Of a stretch of DNA of 64,000 nucleotides, positions 1 to 12,370 are shown piece after piece (position 1 is the stretch's first letter; each line of letters opens with the position of its first letter). The notes beneath the pieces are model-generated. The model did not search any database. It was not told the DNA's origin and was given only the letters and a program-made list of their open reading frames with translations. Source of the DNA: Raphanus sativus (Eukaryota; Streptophyta; Magnoliopsida; Brassicales; Brassicaceae). The stretch spans positions 35,005,288 to 35,069,287 of the forward strand of contig NC_079519.1 of the NCBI RefSeq assembly GCF_000801105.2. Direction: 5' to 3'. A program made the translations under genes and the position numbers.

Positions 1-139
1 GTTTGTGAAAGATATTCCGGTTTATGTTGGTTTAGACTGAAAAATATCTTATTAAAATATAAAATGAAGCATAACATGTAGGAAGTAATACATGATTTAA
101 GATAATTAAAAAGAGAGACACTTGAGTAAGTAAGCATCT

Positions 140-607
140 CTAATTTGCAATAGCTTCTTTAGCCACTGCAGGCTTCTCAACCTCAGGAACCACAAAAGCT
201 GTAACAGGGAAAGTCCTGGACAATCCGGTCGGTGTCCTGAAATTGATCTTCCCAGAACTTGTTGGCTGCTCCAAGACAAGCTCATTGAGAGTGACCCAGA
301 TAAGAAGCTCCTTGGCCTTAACACCGGTAAGCTTCTTGATCTTTCCGACTTCCACCACGGCAGTGACCTCAGTGCCGTAAGAGACAAGTTTCCCAATAGA
401 TTCAAACTTGTGAGTGATGCTCTTCTTCTGCTTCAGCCACACAACACCGGTTTCTCTGTCGTATCCAACCTCTTCAATGTCCTTCAGTGGCAATAACCCA
501 TTAGGCATATCAACTTCCTTGAGGAACTCCTTGGTCTTCTCGCGGCATAGCTCATCTCCTGTGTATTTCTCTGCCCTAGCTCTCACTTCATCTGTAACAA
601 AACCCAT
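140..607 (-). CDS. SVB: DUF538 family protein, SVB-like
   Basis: A single-exon ORF of 155 aa that opens MGFVTDEVRARAEKYTGDEL and runs without interruption to a TAA stop. The whole protein is one DUF538 domain, with the family blocks NGLLPLKDIEEVGYDRETG, WLKQKKSITHKF and GVKAKELLIWVTLNE. No signal peptide or membrane segment is seen. DUF538 proteins are small plant-specific proteins of unresolved biochemistry; in Arabidopsis SVB (SMALLER WITH VARIABLE BRANCHES) influences trichome size and branching. The paralogue family is close, so SVB rather than its SVB-like paralogue rests mainly on the neighbouring AP-3 mu and GolS2 genes. The C-terminal tail is shorter than I remember for Arabidopsis SVB. 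Confidence 0.85.
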   Translation of the reverse strand: MGFVTDEVRARAEKYTGDELCREKTKEFLKEVDMPNGLLPLKDIEEVGYDRETGVVWLKQKKSITHKFESIGKLVSYGTEVTAVVEVGKIKKLTGVKAKELLIWVTLNELVLEQPTSSGKINFRTPTGLSRTFPVTAFVVPEVEKPAVAKEAIAN

Positions 608-690
608 CTCCCTGTTTTTTTTTTGCTTCTTTGTTTTTGAGATCTCTGTCTTTTGTGTTTTTACTTTTTAGTTGCGTTGTTCGCCTTTTG

Positions 691-697
691 ATTTATA
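691..697 (-). promoter_or_regulatory. TATA box of the DUF538 gene
   Basis: Reads TATAAAT on the minus strand, about 85 bp upstream of the ATG. The spacing fits a plant core promoter with a short 5' leader. It is the only good TATA in the 200 bp above the gene. Confidence 0.5.
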
Positions 698-829
698 GGT
701 GGTACCGTTTAGATTTACCCTTGGATTCTTCATTTAATTACGGAACATGCCACCGAAATTTATACATTTCTCATTCAGTGTATAAACATGAAACGTTTCT
801 ACAAACGGTGCTGAAGTCAAAACATTAAG

Positions 830-3800
830 TGACATCGGGATATGGAAAAAAAAATTAACACAATTTGAGCAAAGAAAGTAGTTGATCCAATGCCTTAACT
901 GTGTATCTTTAGTTTTTAAATTTAAATCTGCAAGAACTGAAACATCAATCTACTTCAAATGGCATATCATTTATGTCATTTGACATATCCACTGTTAGCT
1001 TAAGATCTATCTTTTTTTTTGTGCACAAACATAAGATCTTCTCATATCATGTAATAAATTGATAAATTTTAATTTAGGTGAATATACATTGTTAGGTGAA
1101 AATTTTTATTTTTGGTTATTGGAATGAAATGAAAAAGAAAAATAAAAATGTGATGCATTGTATAGGTCTTTAATGGGTACAGTTGGGCAGATTTATGGCC
1201 TAAATTAAAGTAATTTGGGTGGGGAGACAAACGTTACAGCTTATCACGATAATGTATTGACACGTGTGAAATCAAAGTTTATAATTTGTAGGTAGGACGG
1301 TCACCTTATTTAAGCGCAGTGTAGTTACGACTACCATATGAGAAACATTAATAGAAAACCGAAAAAGCACATGAATCAACGGTAGTGTTTAGTTGACGAA
1401 TGTTGCAGTTTAAATTTTTAACAATACATCTGAAATTAAATATTTCCCTAAATTCAGGTGCTACCGCCATATATTCATACAAATATATTTATAGATACTC
1501 AATTTGTAATAAACAAATACTCTCTCCTTTCAGTGTAATTTCAAAATGAATGTCATTTTATATTTTCAATAAAAAATATTAATAATATTCTACACTTTAT
1601 TTTCTTATGATTGAAGTATGATTTTTTTAATCAGCAGTATGATTAATTAGAAGGGTAGATAATGATGTTTTATTTTTAAAAATATACAAAAACTAAATAT
1701 TTTTTTAATATGTATGCAATAGATCTAAAAACGACAACAAAAATAGAATGCAAAGAGTATATTGTTAATAAAGTTAATGATTTTTCTAAGGTTGATTAAC
1801 TATGTTTCTACAAATTATAAAAATATTACATCAACATTTTAAAACTAAAGATTTTTCACTTTATTGAATTAGTTAAACGATTGAATTAAGAGGACTTCCA
1901 CAAATAAAAGTTAGATTCATTCTCTTATAAATTGACGAAATAAGCATACCATAAAATATATATGTTGTAGTCCTAGTTGTAGTCTAGAATTTTGGAGTAT
2001 ACATGTTAACAATGAAAAAAGTCCACAAATCCAGATTCCTTTCTATTTATTATATTATTAAATAAAATGTATTATGAATAAATGTTAGGTTCAAACCCTA
2101 AAAATTGATAAATATCATACCACAAAATGCATATATATGTTGTTGGTAAATTTCTTTGACTATACATCTTAGAATGGATTATTTTCCTTAAATCCAGATT
2201 CTAGCCAAGACCATATCCATTTATCATATAATAGGGTCTATCATAGGTTTAAGGGTTCAAAAGACACTAAAATATTTTCTTCACCAAAAGATTACATGAA
2301 AAATTGATTAATTAAAGAGATAAAAGATTCTTCTACTGTTATTATTAGATATATAAATTTTAAATAAATAATAAAAAATTATTAGTTTCGAGTAATACGT
2401 TTTTGAGTTCAACATTGTCTAGTTTTTCGAATCTTTCCAAATTTTTTTCAAAATTTTAGTTTGAAATTCGAAATTTTTTCTTAAACTGTTTTAATTTTTT
2501 TTATTTATAAAATATTAAACCCCACCCCAAAAATCAACTCTAAAATCTAAATTAATTAACTCTAGAAGTATGAGTATATATTTACCTTTTAATAAAATAG
2601 TTTAGTCATTTTGATATTTGTGAATTATATTTATGATAAAAATAATGTCATCATATGAAATTTCTCTAAGGTTAAACATGCTGTATAAATTGATGACAAA
2701 ATAAACAAAACAATATAAACACATCTTAAATTTTAAAGAAAATTAATAAATATTTATTTTATTTTAATACTTTCTTTATTTTAATTTTGATATTAAATAC
2801 TTTAAAAAAATTATAGTCGATTGTACTCAACACATGAAATATAGATTTTCTTTGTTATTTCATATTTGTTTTTTTCTTTGATTTAGTGGCATTTTTCAAT
2901 TAAAATTTCTAACTTAAACTTTATGAAAAACAAAATAACTGATTCATTTCAAATAAGAATTAAAATAATTAAAAAAATAATATTAATTGTCATTATTTAT
3001 AGATATCTTTGTATGTATCTTGTATACATTATTAAATTTGAAAACCAACTAAACTAATTAAGATATAACAAATAAATGATATTTTAACATTTTAATATCA
3101 TATTTACATTAACTTTCTTACATTCAATTGATTTATTTTATATTAAATAAGTAGCTAGATTTTTAATTTATTAGATATTTTATCTCTATTATAAATTAGC
3201 TACTAATATATACAAATGCTATAAATTTTAATTTATTATATATTTAGATCGAATAATATTTTAATTAACAAGTTTCATATTATATTCGAGTGAAACCATT
3301 TTTACGGCTGAAAAACGATATTTGAACGAATTCTAGAATCAGACATAATATTTGTCCATATAAAAAAATTATTAAGACGAAAATAGTTATAAAAATTAAA
3401 ATAATGATTATTTTAATATAAAAAAAGAAGAAAAATACATAATTAGTAATATTATAATATTATCAAATATATTTTTTAAAGAATATTATCAAATAGTTAA
3501 GGTTTAACACACAATAATTTGTTGACGAAAAAGTATATAATTAATTTTTAAGAAAAGAAATTGGTGAAACTTAATGAAAATAAAAATGATAATTTACTGA
3601 AATCAAAATTTTATATATCAAACCAAATTAATAAAATAACCTATGTAACTATGCTACTGTGTTTTTGTATATTTCGTTTTATGCGTTTGAGCAGTTTAAA
3701 ACCAAACCATATCCTCATACTCATAGTACCGCTTTTTTTAGGACAGCTTATACAGTACTTAGTTATTCACTAAACCAAACGACTTTTTATATGTCCGGTC

Positions 3801-3980
3801 TATTTTTGATCGGTTCAATACCCTACATAACATTACCATTTTCATTTCCGCATTTTGATATCGTAAGTAATCTGAACAAATATCGGTTCTTTTTCTGAAA
3901 CAAATACAAAACAATTTGGCACAAACCATTAACAGAAAAAAAGACATAAGTCTCGAGAACTTTTGACCTGAAAAGCAACA
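830..3980. other. gene-free AT-rich spacer
   Basis: Very AT-rich DNA with stops in all frames and no domain-bearing ORF. Positions 2370-2560 resemble 15300-15520 in composition (long TTTTTGAAATTC-like runs), suggesting old non-autonomous transposon sequence, but I cannot define ends. A stretch near 1250-1330 with CACGTGT and TTATTTAAG looks promoter-like, yet no gene follows it. Confidence 0.5.
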
Positions 3981-3983
3981 AAA

Positions 3984-5918
3984 CTACAATCTGACGTCGA
4001 ACTCTCCAGCGCGCGTCTGAGCACGAAACCCTTTGTACAAACGAGGAGGGATAGTTTTAAGATCAAGTTTCTCGATTCTTAGGCCAGAGAGAGCAATCCC
4101 CATTATCTTGAACCCAACTTTGAATGTCGGATACACATGAAGCCGCTCTAAGCCCGTTTCAAGCGCTAGCGTCCCGGACAAACATGGAGTCTTGTCACTT
4201 GGGATTCTCCCTATTGTCCATGTACATATCTGCAAAACACAGTCTCAAATAAAAAAAAAGAAACTTTCCAGAATGAAGAAACTGAACTCAAAAGCAAAAA
4301 CATATATCACCTTGTTAGAGAGGATGGTTACAGTTCCATGATTTGATGAGAGATCTGCCGATGAAACACAATGAGGAAGCTGGAAACTCAGTGTTATTGA
4401 CTCAATCGTCTTTCCAGGGTCGCTTCTGATTCCCACCAACACACTAACTCGGCATGTGCCGGAATCTGACGTTATCTGAGGCTTCACATATAAAGGCGTG
4501 TTCTTCAGCTTCTTCACCCTGTAACTCATGAGCTTGAACTGTCCATCAGGAGGGACAAAGGAGAGAACTTGATGAGACTCCCAAGGTCTAAAGCGGACAC
4601 AGGGATGAAACCTCATGTCTTCTAGTACCGAAGGGTTTGCGAAAGACAATGTCAAATCTGGAAAACCAGTGAGCTGAGAACTCATCTGGACTTCTCCATA
4701 AACCTCGCATTTCACCAATTCTCCATCCCTGTTGACGATTGCATCCATTTCTTCAACAAGGTCGACATAGACTTCGTTGCTAGAGTACTTTGGATCAGTA
4801 GGTCTCCAGGGAACACAAGAGCCAGCTCCACTAGGGAGAGTGTCACTGACGTTGGAAGCATTTCCGGTTACAACGCTCAGCATTTTGCTGACTAGATTCG
4901 GTGGAGCTATCATTTCCCTCAGGATGTTCGGTTCTGTTGTGAGAGGGAAACCATTGTCGATCATCTCATCCAATAGCTGCAAGTTACACAAGAAAGGTTG
5001 AGGTCATAGACATACACACAAAAAAAGCTAATTGATCTCTCACTTTATGGTAAAAACTAAAGTAACAATTGAGACACAAGACAAACAACAACTCAGGACA
5101 TAGGAGCCAGAGTGGTGCAGTCAGTGTCTGTCAGTCGCTGTAAACGATTTAGTAAAGATTTCAATTAAATTTTTTTTTACAAATTTGGAGCCTATGTATA
5201 TTTAATTTTCTTCAAAAAAAAAAAAAAATTGGACTAAAAGGCGAATATTTCATCTGAGTTTGCCAGAGGACCGGACCTAACCATAATAGCCACCATAGTT
5301 GCAATTAAGAGAAAGATGAAATACTGTAATAACAAAGATACCTCTCACCTCATAAACAATGATGAAATTGTCCTTGACGAGATCTTCGTTAAGCCCACCA
5401 AGGTAATCAGACAGAACATCAGCTACTCTGCAAAGAAACTAAAAAAAACTTGACAGGGTTACAAAAACACACACACAACATTTGGTATATCTAGAAAAGA
5501 GACACCAAAAAAAGAGTCATTCACCTCGATGGCCATCAGTGGTGGCATTTCAACTTGAGTGCAAGCTAAGAAAGTGATGCCATCACGAACGATTTGGAAA
5601 AGGTAATGCGTTGGTGAAGCAATCACTGGAAGTGACTATCCACAAAAAAAAAAGAAAACACAAAAGTTGGATCAATAGCGAAAAAAGATTGAAACTTTGG
5701 GGAAAAAAACAAGTACCTTAAAGGAATCGGGTTGGTCCCAGAACCAAGCGCATATGGATCGGTCGACGCGGTGACCTGTAAGCTGTTTCTCCAGCATTAC
5801 CTCTCTGTGAAACAAACAACGTCAAAGATGAATAAAGTTGTGATCTTTTCAGATTGGTTGGTCAAAGGAGATGGATGACTCACCCTGAATCCGAGAGGAG
5901 AAATATACACTGAAGCAT
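3984..5918 (-). CDS. AP3M: AP-3 complex mu subunit (mu-adaptin)
   Basis: Six coding exons on the minus strand, in reading order 5918-5884, 5804-5717, 5635-5525, 5438-5349, 4976-4311 and 4229-3984. All have GT-AG borders with matching phase and give 411 aa. The product starts MLQCIFLLSDSGEVMLEKQL and ends RAQTRAGEFDVRL. Residues 1 to about 140 form the longin-like N-terminal domain. From about residue 165 the mu-homology domain follows (GVIVNRDGE-type core here as AIVNRDGELVKCEVYGEVQM). The AP-3 mu chain recognises cargo sorting signals on Golgi/endosome membranes and serves vacuolar trafficking; the Arabidopsis orthologue is also called ZIP4. Length and blocks are almost identical to the Arabidopsis protein, so the gene looks intact. 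Confidence 0.93.
5104..5229 (+). repeat. possible SINE fragment in an AP3M intron
   Basis: Lies in the intron between 4977 and 5348 and ends in a run of 15 A at its 3' side. It shares the 17-mer CAGAGTGGTGCAGTCAG with the well-bounded SINE at 40568-40826 (minus strand there). No target duplication could be found, so the ends are approximate. Confidence 0.4.
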
Positions 5919-6059
5919 CTCTCTTCTGATTGAATCGCAAGATTGGCGTGTGATGCCTTCTCCCTGATTGCTTGCTTGCTTCCTTCTTCCATTGCCGTGG
6001 AAACAAACAAACAAACGGTTCATCAGATTGGGCTTTCATCTGCTACCATTTGTTAATGG

Positions 6060-7470
6060 GCTTTTGTATTTAATTAGATCATTTATATATACTATAAGTT
6101 CCTCTAGTGTTAGCCCAAAATCTTGGCTTGAAATATATGGATTATGAAATTTTTGTTTTGCAATTTTAATATAATACTTTTACTGAAGGAATAATGGTTT
6201 GAGTTTTTCTCTGTCATTTTCTGCTAATTATCTCAAGCTAATCGATATTTCATGAGGTAAACTGAAAAGATACTTATATATAATCTTTATTATGCAAAGA
6301 ACACATTAACCAAGTTGAAGGGTTGGTCTTTCTGGTCTAATGCAAAGGCTCTACATGCCCACAACCGAATTTTACTAGTTCAATTAGTTGTCCATTTCGA
6401 TTTGAATGATCTAATTTGTTACTTTATTTTATGTCTTTCAATTTTCAAAACAAAATTAATTTATTACATCATATACTAACAAGAAATTTTAACAAAAATG
6501 ATGATTTTATGAATAAATTAGAATTTAAAATAAAATTTATAATCCACAAATCAAATGAGCTATGCGATCAGGAAAAAAATATAGATAATTATTTCCATTT
6601 TAGAGTTTAATCAAAAGTAGAATATCGTCTATTTTGGTTTTAAGATTCGATAGAATATTCTATACTAAAAGTCCAGTCAAAAGAAGTTGAGTTTACACAT
6701 ACTTCAAAACTAACATTATCCAGATTTTCTCATCTTGTCCCTCCTTAGAGTAAGCAAGGTCGGCCCACTGAGAATTTCACAGCACAACCCCTCTCAATTC
6801 AGTTTTAGATTACTTGTTGAACTGAAGATATTAAACGCCGTTGATGTCGGCATTATGCATCTACCCAACCAAAAAACAATTTAAAGACTTAACGCTAAAA
6901 ATTTCTAGTTTTTATGGAATTTTCAAAAAGAAAGCTGTACGTATAACAGGTATTTTTTTAGTTGACAAAAACCAAGTTACAAAAAAGGTTAACCAAGAAT
7001 TTTTGAGCTTCTTTCATCTCATTTCAAATTTACAATTTAAGTTACCAAAGACTTTAAAAGTTTCATATAATTTAAACTCTGCAGTATAAACCATGAACAA
7101 AAATCCTTCTAACCTCAAAGCCTTAAACTATAATTATTCTAAACTTGAAATAATGAATTTCTTCAAACATCAATCTATTTTTTTCTGGCAACTTTTTTAT
7201 TTTTATTTTTGGGTTTAATTGCACATGAGTACACATACACACATATCCCTATTACAGAAATGGAAAAGTATTACCAGCTTACATTTGAAAGGTAAACGCT
7301 TTGAGTCATAAATTTAAATATTTGATTTGTAACGTAAAACTGATTGAAATAGCTGGTCGGTCATAGCTAGGACATACTACCCATAAGAAATTAAGAATGG
7401 TAAAAATAGACCAAACGGTTTATGGGTCCATAGACGTTTCCCACGACATGTGGCATTTTCACCGCCAAGT
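6060..7470. other. gene-free spacer and distal GolS2 promoter
   Basis: AT-rich sequence between the divergently transcribed AP3M and GolS2 genes. Short ORFs here (for example at 6416-6610 and 6841-7089) are low-complexity and show no family resemblance. No repeat with clear ends was seen. Confidence 0.5.
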
Positions 7471-7476
7471 ACGTTT

Positions 7477-7632
7477 CACGTGGACACGTGTCAAGCTAAT
7501 AACCAATCAGAATATCTCTCACGGTGACAATTGTAGTATCTGAAGTGGAACCCAAAGGCAAGTGACAGATCAACTACCACATGATAAATTAAAACTTTGA
7601 TGAGTCGAACAGTCTGTATATTAGCACGTGTC
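7477..7632 (+). promoter_or_regulatory. ABRE/G-box cluster upstream of GolS2
   Basis: Three ACGT-core elements lie 355-510 bp above the GolS2 ATG: CACGTGG at 7477-7483, ACACGTGTC at 7484-7492 (directly adjacent) and GCACGTGTC at 7624-7632. Such elements bind AREB/ABF bZIP factors. Paired ABREs agree with the known drought and ABA induction of GolS2; activity here is inferred. Confidence 0.6.
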
Positions 7633-7887
7633 AGTATGTAGTGTCGTGGCATCACTTGGATAAGTGGGACCTTCTTTTTATTATTCAAAAAGTGGGACCT
7701 TCTCTTCCAATAGTTAATTGCTCGAAGCTTCACGCGGTTATACACAACCGTTGGATATAACAATATTGCTTAATAGCCGTTAGATAAAAATATTTTCTGG
7801 ACTCTTTTTAGTAGTCGGTCCTGTTGTATTATCGGAAGAATTAGTAATTTAATCTTTAATTAATTAACCTAAACCACTGACAAACTC

Positions 7888-7895
7888 TATATAAA
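7888..7895 (+). promoter_or_regulatory. TATA box of GolS2
   Basis: TATATAAA lies 92 bp before the ATG, followed by a leader rich in CA and AA, as expected for a strongly inducible plant gene. Confidence 0.65.
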
Positions 7896-7986
7896 GCAAC
7901 ACTTCATCCTATTCAACGATCACTTACCAAAGCAATACAATATATACAACTCACAAAGACAAACACTCTTCATTTCTTAAGACAAG

Positions 7987-9578
7987 ATGGCACTTGAGAT
8001 CGACAGCAAATTCACCGGACCACTCATAGCTAACGGTGGAGAAAAAAGAGCTTACGTGACTTTCCTCGCTGGAAACGGAGACTTCGTGAAAGGAGTGGTG
8101 GGTCTTGCTAAAGGGCTAAGGAAAGTTAAGAGCATGTATCCACTTGTGGTGGCTGTATTGCCGGACGTACCAGAGGATCACCGGAGACAGCTGGTGGAGC
8201 AAGGCTGTGTCGTTAAAGCGATCGAGCCGGTTTACCCACCGGAGAATCAAACCGAGTTTGCCATGGCTTATTACGTTATCAACTATTCTAAGCTTCGTAT
8301 TTGGAAGGTATAACATAGTACTAATATGTGTATACTTTCTGTGATAAAAGTTTACAGATGTCAACACATATATTATAGTGACTTGTACTGTTAGACTGTT
8401 GATATTAAAATATATATCTTGTGCGCAAATTTGTGGTTTTTGATTTTCTAAATGTTTAAATTATAAAATACGGCAGTTTAAATTAACTTTTGGGTTCATA
8501 ATTTATTCGTTCGGGTTGAAGTTTAAGATTTCAGGCTTCAAGTTTAGAGTTCAGTTTTTGGTCAGTTTTGAGAGTATATACTGATTCTAGACTGTTCTTA
8601 CAAATAAGATACGTTTTAGAAAACTATTAAATAAAAATATGCATGGGTGCAGTTTGTGGAGTATAGCAAGATGATATACTTGGACGGAGACATTCAAGTG
8701 TTCCACAACATAGACCACTTGTTTGATCTCCCAAATGGCCACTTCTACGCAGTAAAAGATTGTTTCTGCGAGAAGACATGGAGCCACACGCCACAGAACA
8801 AGATAGGTTATTGCCAACAGTGTCCAGAAAAAGTGACTTGGCCGGCAGAGCTTGGTCCTAAGCCACCCTTGTACTTCAACGCTGGAATGTTCGTCTACGA
8901 GCCTAATCTTTACACTTATCATAATCTCTTGGAGACTCTGGAAGTTGTTCCTCCCACTCCATTTGCGGAACAGGTAAATAGATCATCTTTTTTTTCTCTA
9001 TATATGTAAACAACCAATAACATCTAGTTATTTGATTTGTATACACTTCTGTTACTGCAGGATTTCTTGAATATGTATTTCAGGGACATATACAAGCCGA
9101 TACCAGTAGTTTATAATTTGGTTATGGCTATGCTATGGAGACATCCAGAGAACGTAGAGCTTGACAAAGTTAAAGTTGCTCACTATTGTGCTGCTGGTTC
9201 TAAGCCTTGGAGGTAATAATATTACATGTTCAACTAATTTCAAACTGAGTTAAAGAAAAAAACTAATTTACAATAATATGATAACCTGAGTTTCAAAAAA
9301 TTAAAATAATATGATATATTTCAGTTTGTTCATGGTAAACTTATCTTCCGAGTGTTGTTTCTGGTGTTTGTACCAGATTCACTGGAAAAGAGCCGAACAT
9401 GGGGAGAGAAGATATCAAAATGTTGGTCAAGAAATGGTGGGACATATACAACGACGAGGCTCTTGATTACAAGAACATCACTAGCGACAAAGGAGGAGAC
9501 GACCATAAGAAGCAGTTTGTCAAAGCTTTGTCGGAGGCCGGTGTGCTTCAGTACGTCAAAGCTCCATCTGCAGCTTAA
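7987..9578 (+). CDS. GOLS2: galactinol synthase 2
   Basis: Four exons, 7987-8307, 8653-8973, 9061-9212 and 9377-9578, join in phase to 331 aa. The enzyme (GT8 family) transfers galactose from UDP-galactose to myo-inositol, giving galactinol, the first committed step of raffinose-family oligosaccharide synthesis in the cytosol. Visible marks: KRAYVTFLAGNGDFVKG near the N-terminus, the metal/UDP-binding YLDGD in exon 2, the FNAGMFVYEP block and the plant GolS C-terminal pentapeptide APSAA. The paired ABREs upstream fit a stress-inducible GolS. GolS2 and GolS3 are close paralogues; the flanking genes favour GolS2. The reading frame is intact. Confidence 0.93.
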
Positions 9579-9639
9579 TCACCATATAATCATCAAGCTT
9601 TGTTGCTCCTTGTTCTCGTGATCTATATTGATTTAGTTC

Positions 9640-10605
9640 GATACTTGTTTATAGCACTATAAGTTACATATACGGTAATACTGTTTGAGACTTTGTTTAC
9701 TACTATATACCCTTATATATACAATATCTAGTGTTTAATTATATTTTTGGTACCTGTATCTTCGCTAGCTGTTTAATATCAATCTTCTACTTTAATAGTC
9801 ACCAGATAACTCTGTTAAGGAAGTGACTTCCTCTAAAACTATAACAGTCAGAGTTCAAGCAATTTACGTAAACCTCTGACACTAATTTTGCGCACCGAAT
9901 GACGGACAAGTAAGCACAACAAGGTTTTTTTTCTTTCTCTCCTCCTTTAAGCACTAGAATTCTTCTTGCAACAGATGCCATAATCAGAGTTCCTCGCATT
10001 GGGATTCGAGAATGTCCACCTATCACAAGCTCAAACCATTATAGCATTAAATACAACATTGTGCTGTCATCCAGAGTTTCACTGAACAAAAAAATAACTT
10101 ACAAATAAACCGTTGCCACCACTCTTGGACCAACTTAAAGAAGCAACTGCACAATTGTCTTGTGCCTGTCGTTAATAAACAGAGTATAACCCTTTCTTCA
10201 TTTTGGAACGTTCTGGCCCTTTTTGTTCCCTCTTGCATGAGAGGGCAATAAGTTGATAACCCTTTTTTTTAACAAAAGTTACAAGGTTTTACAAAGATAA
10301 AAAAAAACGCTAAAAGTTTATCAAATTGAAGAATAGTATTACAAAGTGGTTATTTTGAAAGAAGATAAAATTATGATTGATATTTAAAAGAAGTTAGAAA
10401 AAAATTCCCAAGTGGAGTCGACATGATGACATTTCCACTACTTTACTTGAGGATGCAGACAGAAGTCACAGAACGAAAGACCTTAAAAGTCTAAACTTAT
10501 TTTGTATTTAGCGCGTTAACACGATCTTCGACAGTGAACAGAAACATTGTCCGCGTTTTAGTCTTCTTGGACTAGTAACTATCCAACAAGACATGAAGAA
10601 TACTA
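9640..10605. other. gene-free spacer with a possible gene relic
   Basis: No intact gene. The minus strand at 9799-10026 reads IGGHSRIPMRGTLIMASVARRILVL, which looks protein-like, perhaps the tail of a universal-stress-type protein, but no start or upstream domain can be traced. Arabidopsis has several genes in this interval, as I remember the map; none was found here. Confidence 0.35.
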
Positions 10606-10609
10606 GTAA

Positions 10610-12370
10610 GTGTCAAAAGCTCTACGAAAGAAAAAAATGCAGAAGCCAATCTTACTCTTCGTTTTATTCGTCTTCTTCATTCCACGACAATCTTTTTCTT
10701 GCCCACAGGACCAAAGAAAATCACTTCTGGAGTTCAAGAAGCTGCTGATTCACAACAACATCAAGAACCACTCCACACAAATCGCATTGGGGGAATTAAA
10801 GACATGGAGGCCGAACTCAGATTGCTGCAGATGGAAACTCGTGAGATGCAACGCTCGTTCGCCTTTCAAAGAAGTGACGGACCTGAATCTTAACAATCTT
10901 GTCCTCTCTGGCTCTGTGAGTTCAACCCTTCTGAGACCGGTTCTGCGTATAAGCTCTCTCATGAGGCTCGATGTCTCCTCTAATTTCATACAAGGAGAGA
11001 TACCTGGAGATGGGTTTGTGAACTTGACTAGGTTAATCTCTCTTGACATGGGTGGTAACAGCTTCAACGGCACTATCCCTCCTGAATTGTTTTCCTTAAA
11101 GACTCTTCAGCGCCTTGACTTAAGAATGAATACTATTGGTGGTACGTTGAGTGGTGACATCAAAGAACTCAAGAATCTGGAGGAACTGATCTTAGATGAA
11201 AATCTTGTTGGAGGAGAGATTCCTCCAGAAATAGGTAAATTAATTATTCATCTCATGTATGAAGAAGATGTTAGATAGGGGCTGTATATGATACTGACCT
11301 TATAATGTTGTTTTTTAATTGCTGGTCTTGGGCGAGTGGATGACCTTATAACAACGTTGTTTGTGTTTGTTTGTGTTACAAGGTAGCTTGGTCAATCTCT
11401 CAGCTCTATCTTTGAGTAGGAACAATTTGTCTGGTGGAATTCCATGGTCCATTCAGAATCTAACAAATCTCGAAACCCTTGAGCTTGAGAATAACAGTGG
11501 CTTGTCAGGTGAGATTCCCACATGGCTGGTTGGCCTTCAGAAGCTGAGTATACTGCGACTCGGAGGAAACAAACTCCAATGGAACAAGAATGGCTCTGTC
11601 TTTCCACAGTCTAAGTTCACACATCTCTCGCTTAGATCCTGTGGCTTACAAGGGAATATTCCGGATTGGCTCAAGAACCAAACTGATTTTTCTTTCTTGG
11701 ATTTGAGCTTGAAACGACTCGGAGGAAACAAACTCCAGAGATTCAAACACAAGACTTGGAAGTGAAGTGGAAAAGAATAACTCAAGTTATTTCAAACAGA
11801 AACTTGTACCTCTACACTGTCTTAGACCTCTCCAAGAACAAGCTACGCGGAGAGATCCCAACTTCTTTAGGCAATCTCAAGACCCTGAAGCTTTTGAACC
11901 TCTCGTACAACGACATCTCTGGATCGATCCCACAGAGTTTCGGAGGTCTCGATAAGCTAGAGATCTTAGACGTTTCATACAACAACCTCTCGGGCAAGAT
12001 CCCGCGAACGTTGTCCAGGCTCAGCGAGCTGGATGTTTTGGATTTGAGCAACAACATGCTTTCAGGTAGAATCCCTGAGAGTCCTCAGCTTGACAGATTA
12101 AACGATCCAAACATTTACGCGAACAACAGCAAAATCTGTGGGATGCAAATTCAAGTATCATTTCCACAGCACAGACAAAGCAGCAGCCAAATGAAGAAGA
12201 TGACGAAGAGGAAAAAGAAGCAACAGTTCCATGGGAAGCTGTAGTCGTAGGCTGTTCTTGTGGATTTCTTACATCAGTTTTGTTAATGTATGCAGTTGGC
12301 TATTTCAGAGATTCACCACCACGGCGATCTCCAAAGAACAGAGGATTCAAGAAACTAAGAAGCCTACACT
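10610..12370 (+). pseudogene. LRR receptor-like protein relic (RLP46-like)
   Basis: Fragments of one extracellular LRR receptor-like protein lie in order. 10610-11234 carries a signal peptide, the N-cap (CPQDQRKSLLEF, WRPNSDCCRW) and the first LRRs. 11383-11750 carries further LRRs. 11760-12165 carries the last LRRs (YLYTVLDLSKNKLRGEIPTS). 12166-12370 carries the acidic spacer, a membrane segment (VVVGCSCGFLTSVLLMYAVG) and a basic tail. The nearest relative I recognise is Arabidopsis RLP46, an intronless protein of about 800 aa. Roughly half of the LRR domain is missing between parts two and three, and a frameshift near 12160 separates the LRRs from the membrane segment. A GT-AG interval (11235-11382) would join parts one and two in phase. 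I call it a pseudogene; a truncated secreted product is possible. Confidence 0.75.

Noticed and set aside
9799..10238. Coding genes on the minus strand between GolS2 and the RLP relic
   Set aside because: Only a 25-residue protein-like stretch, no start, no domain and no splice structure that would join it.
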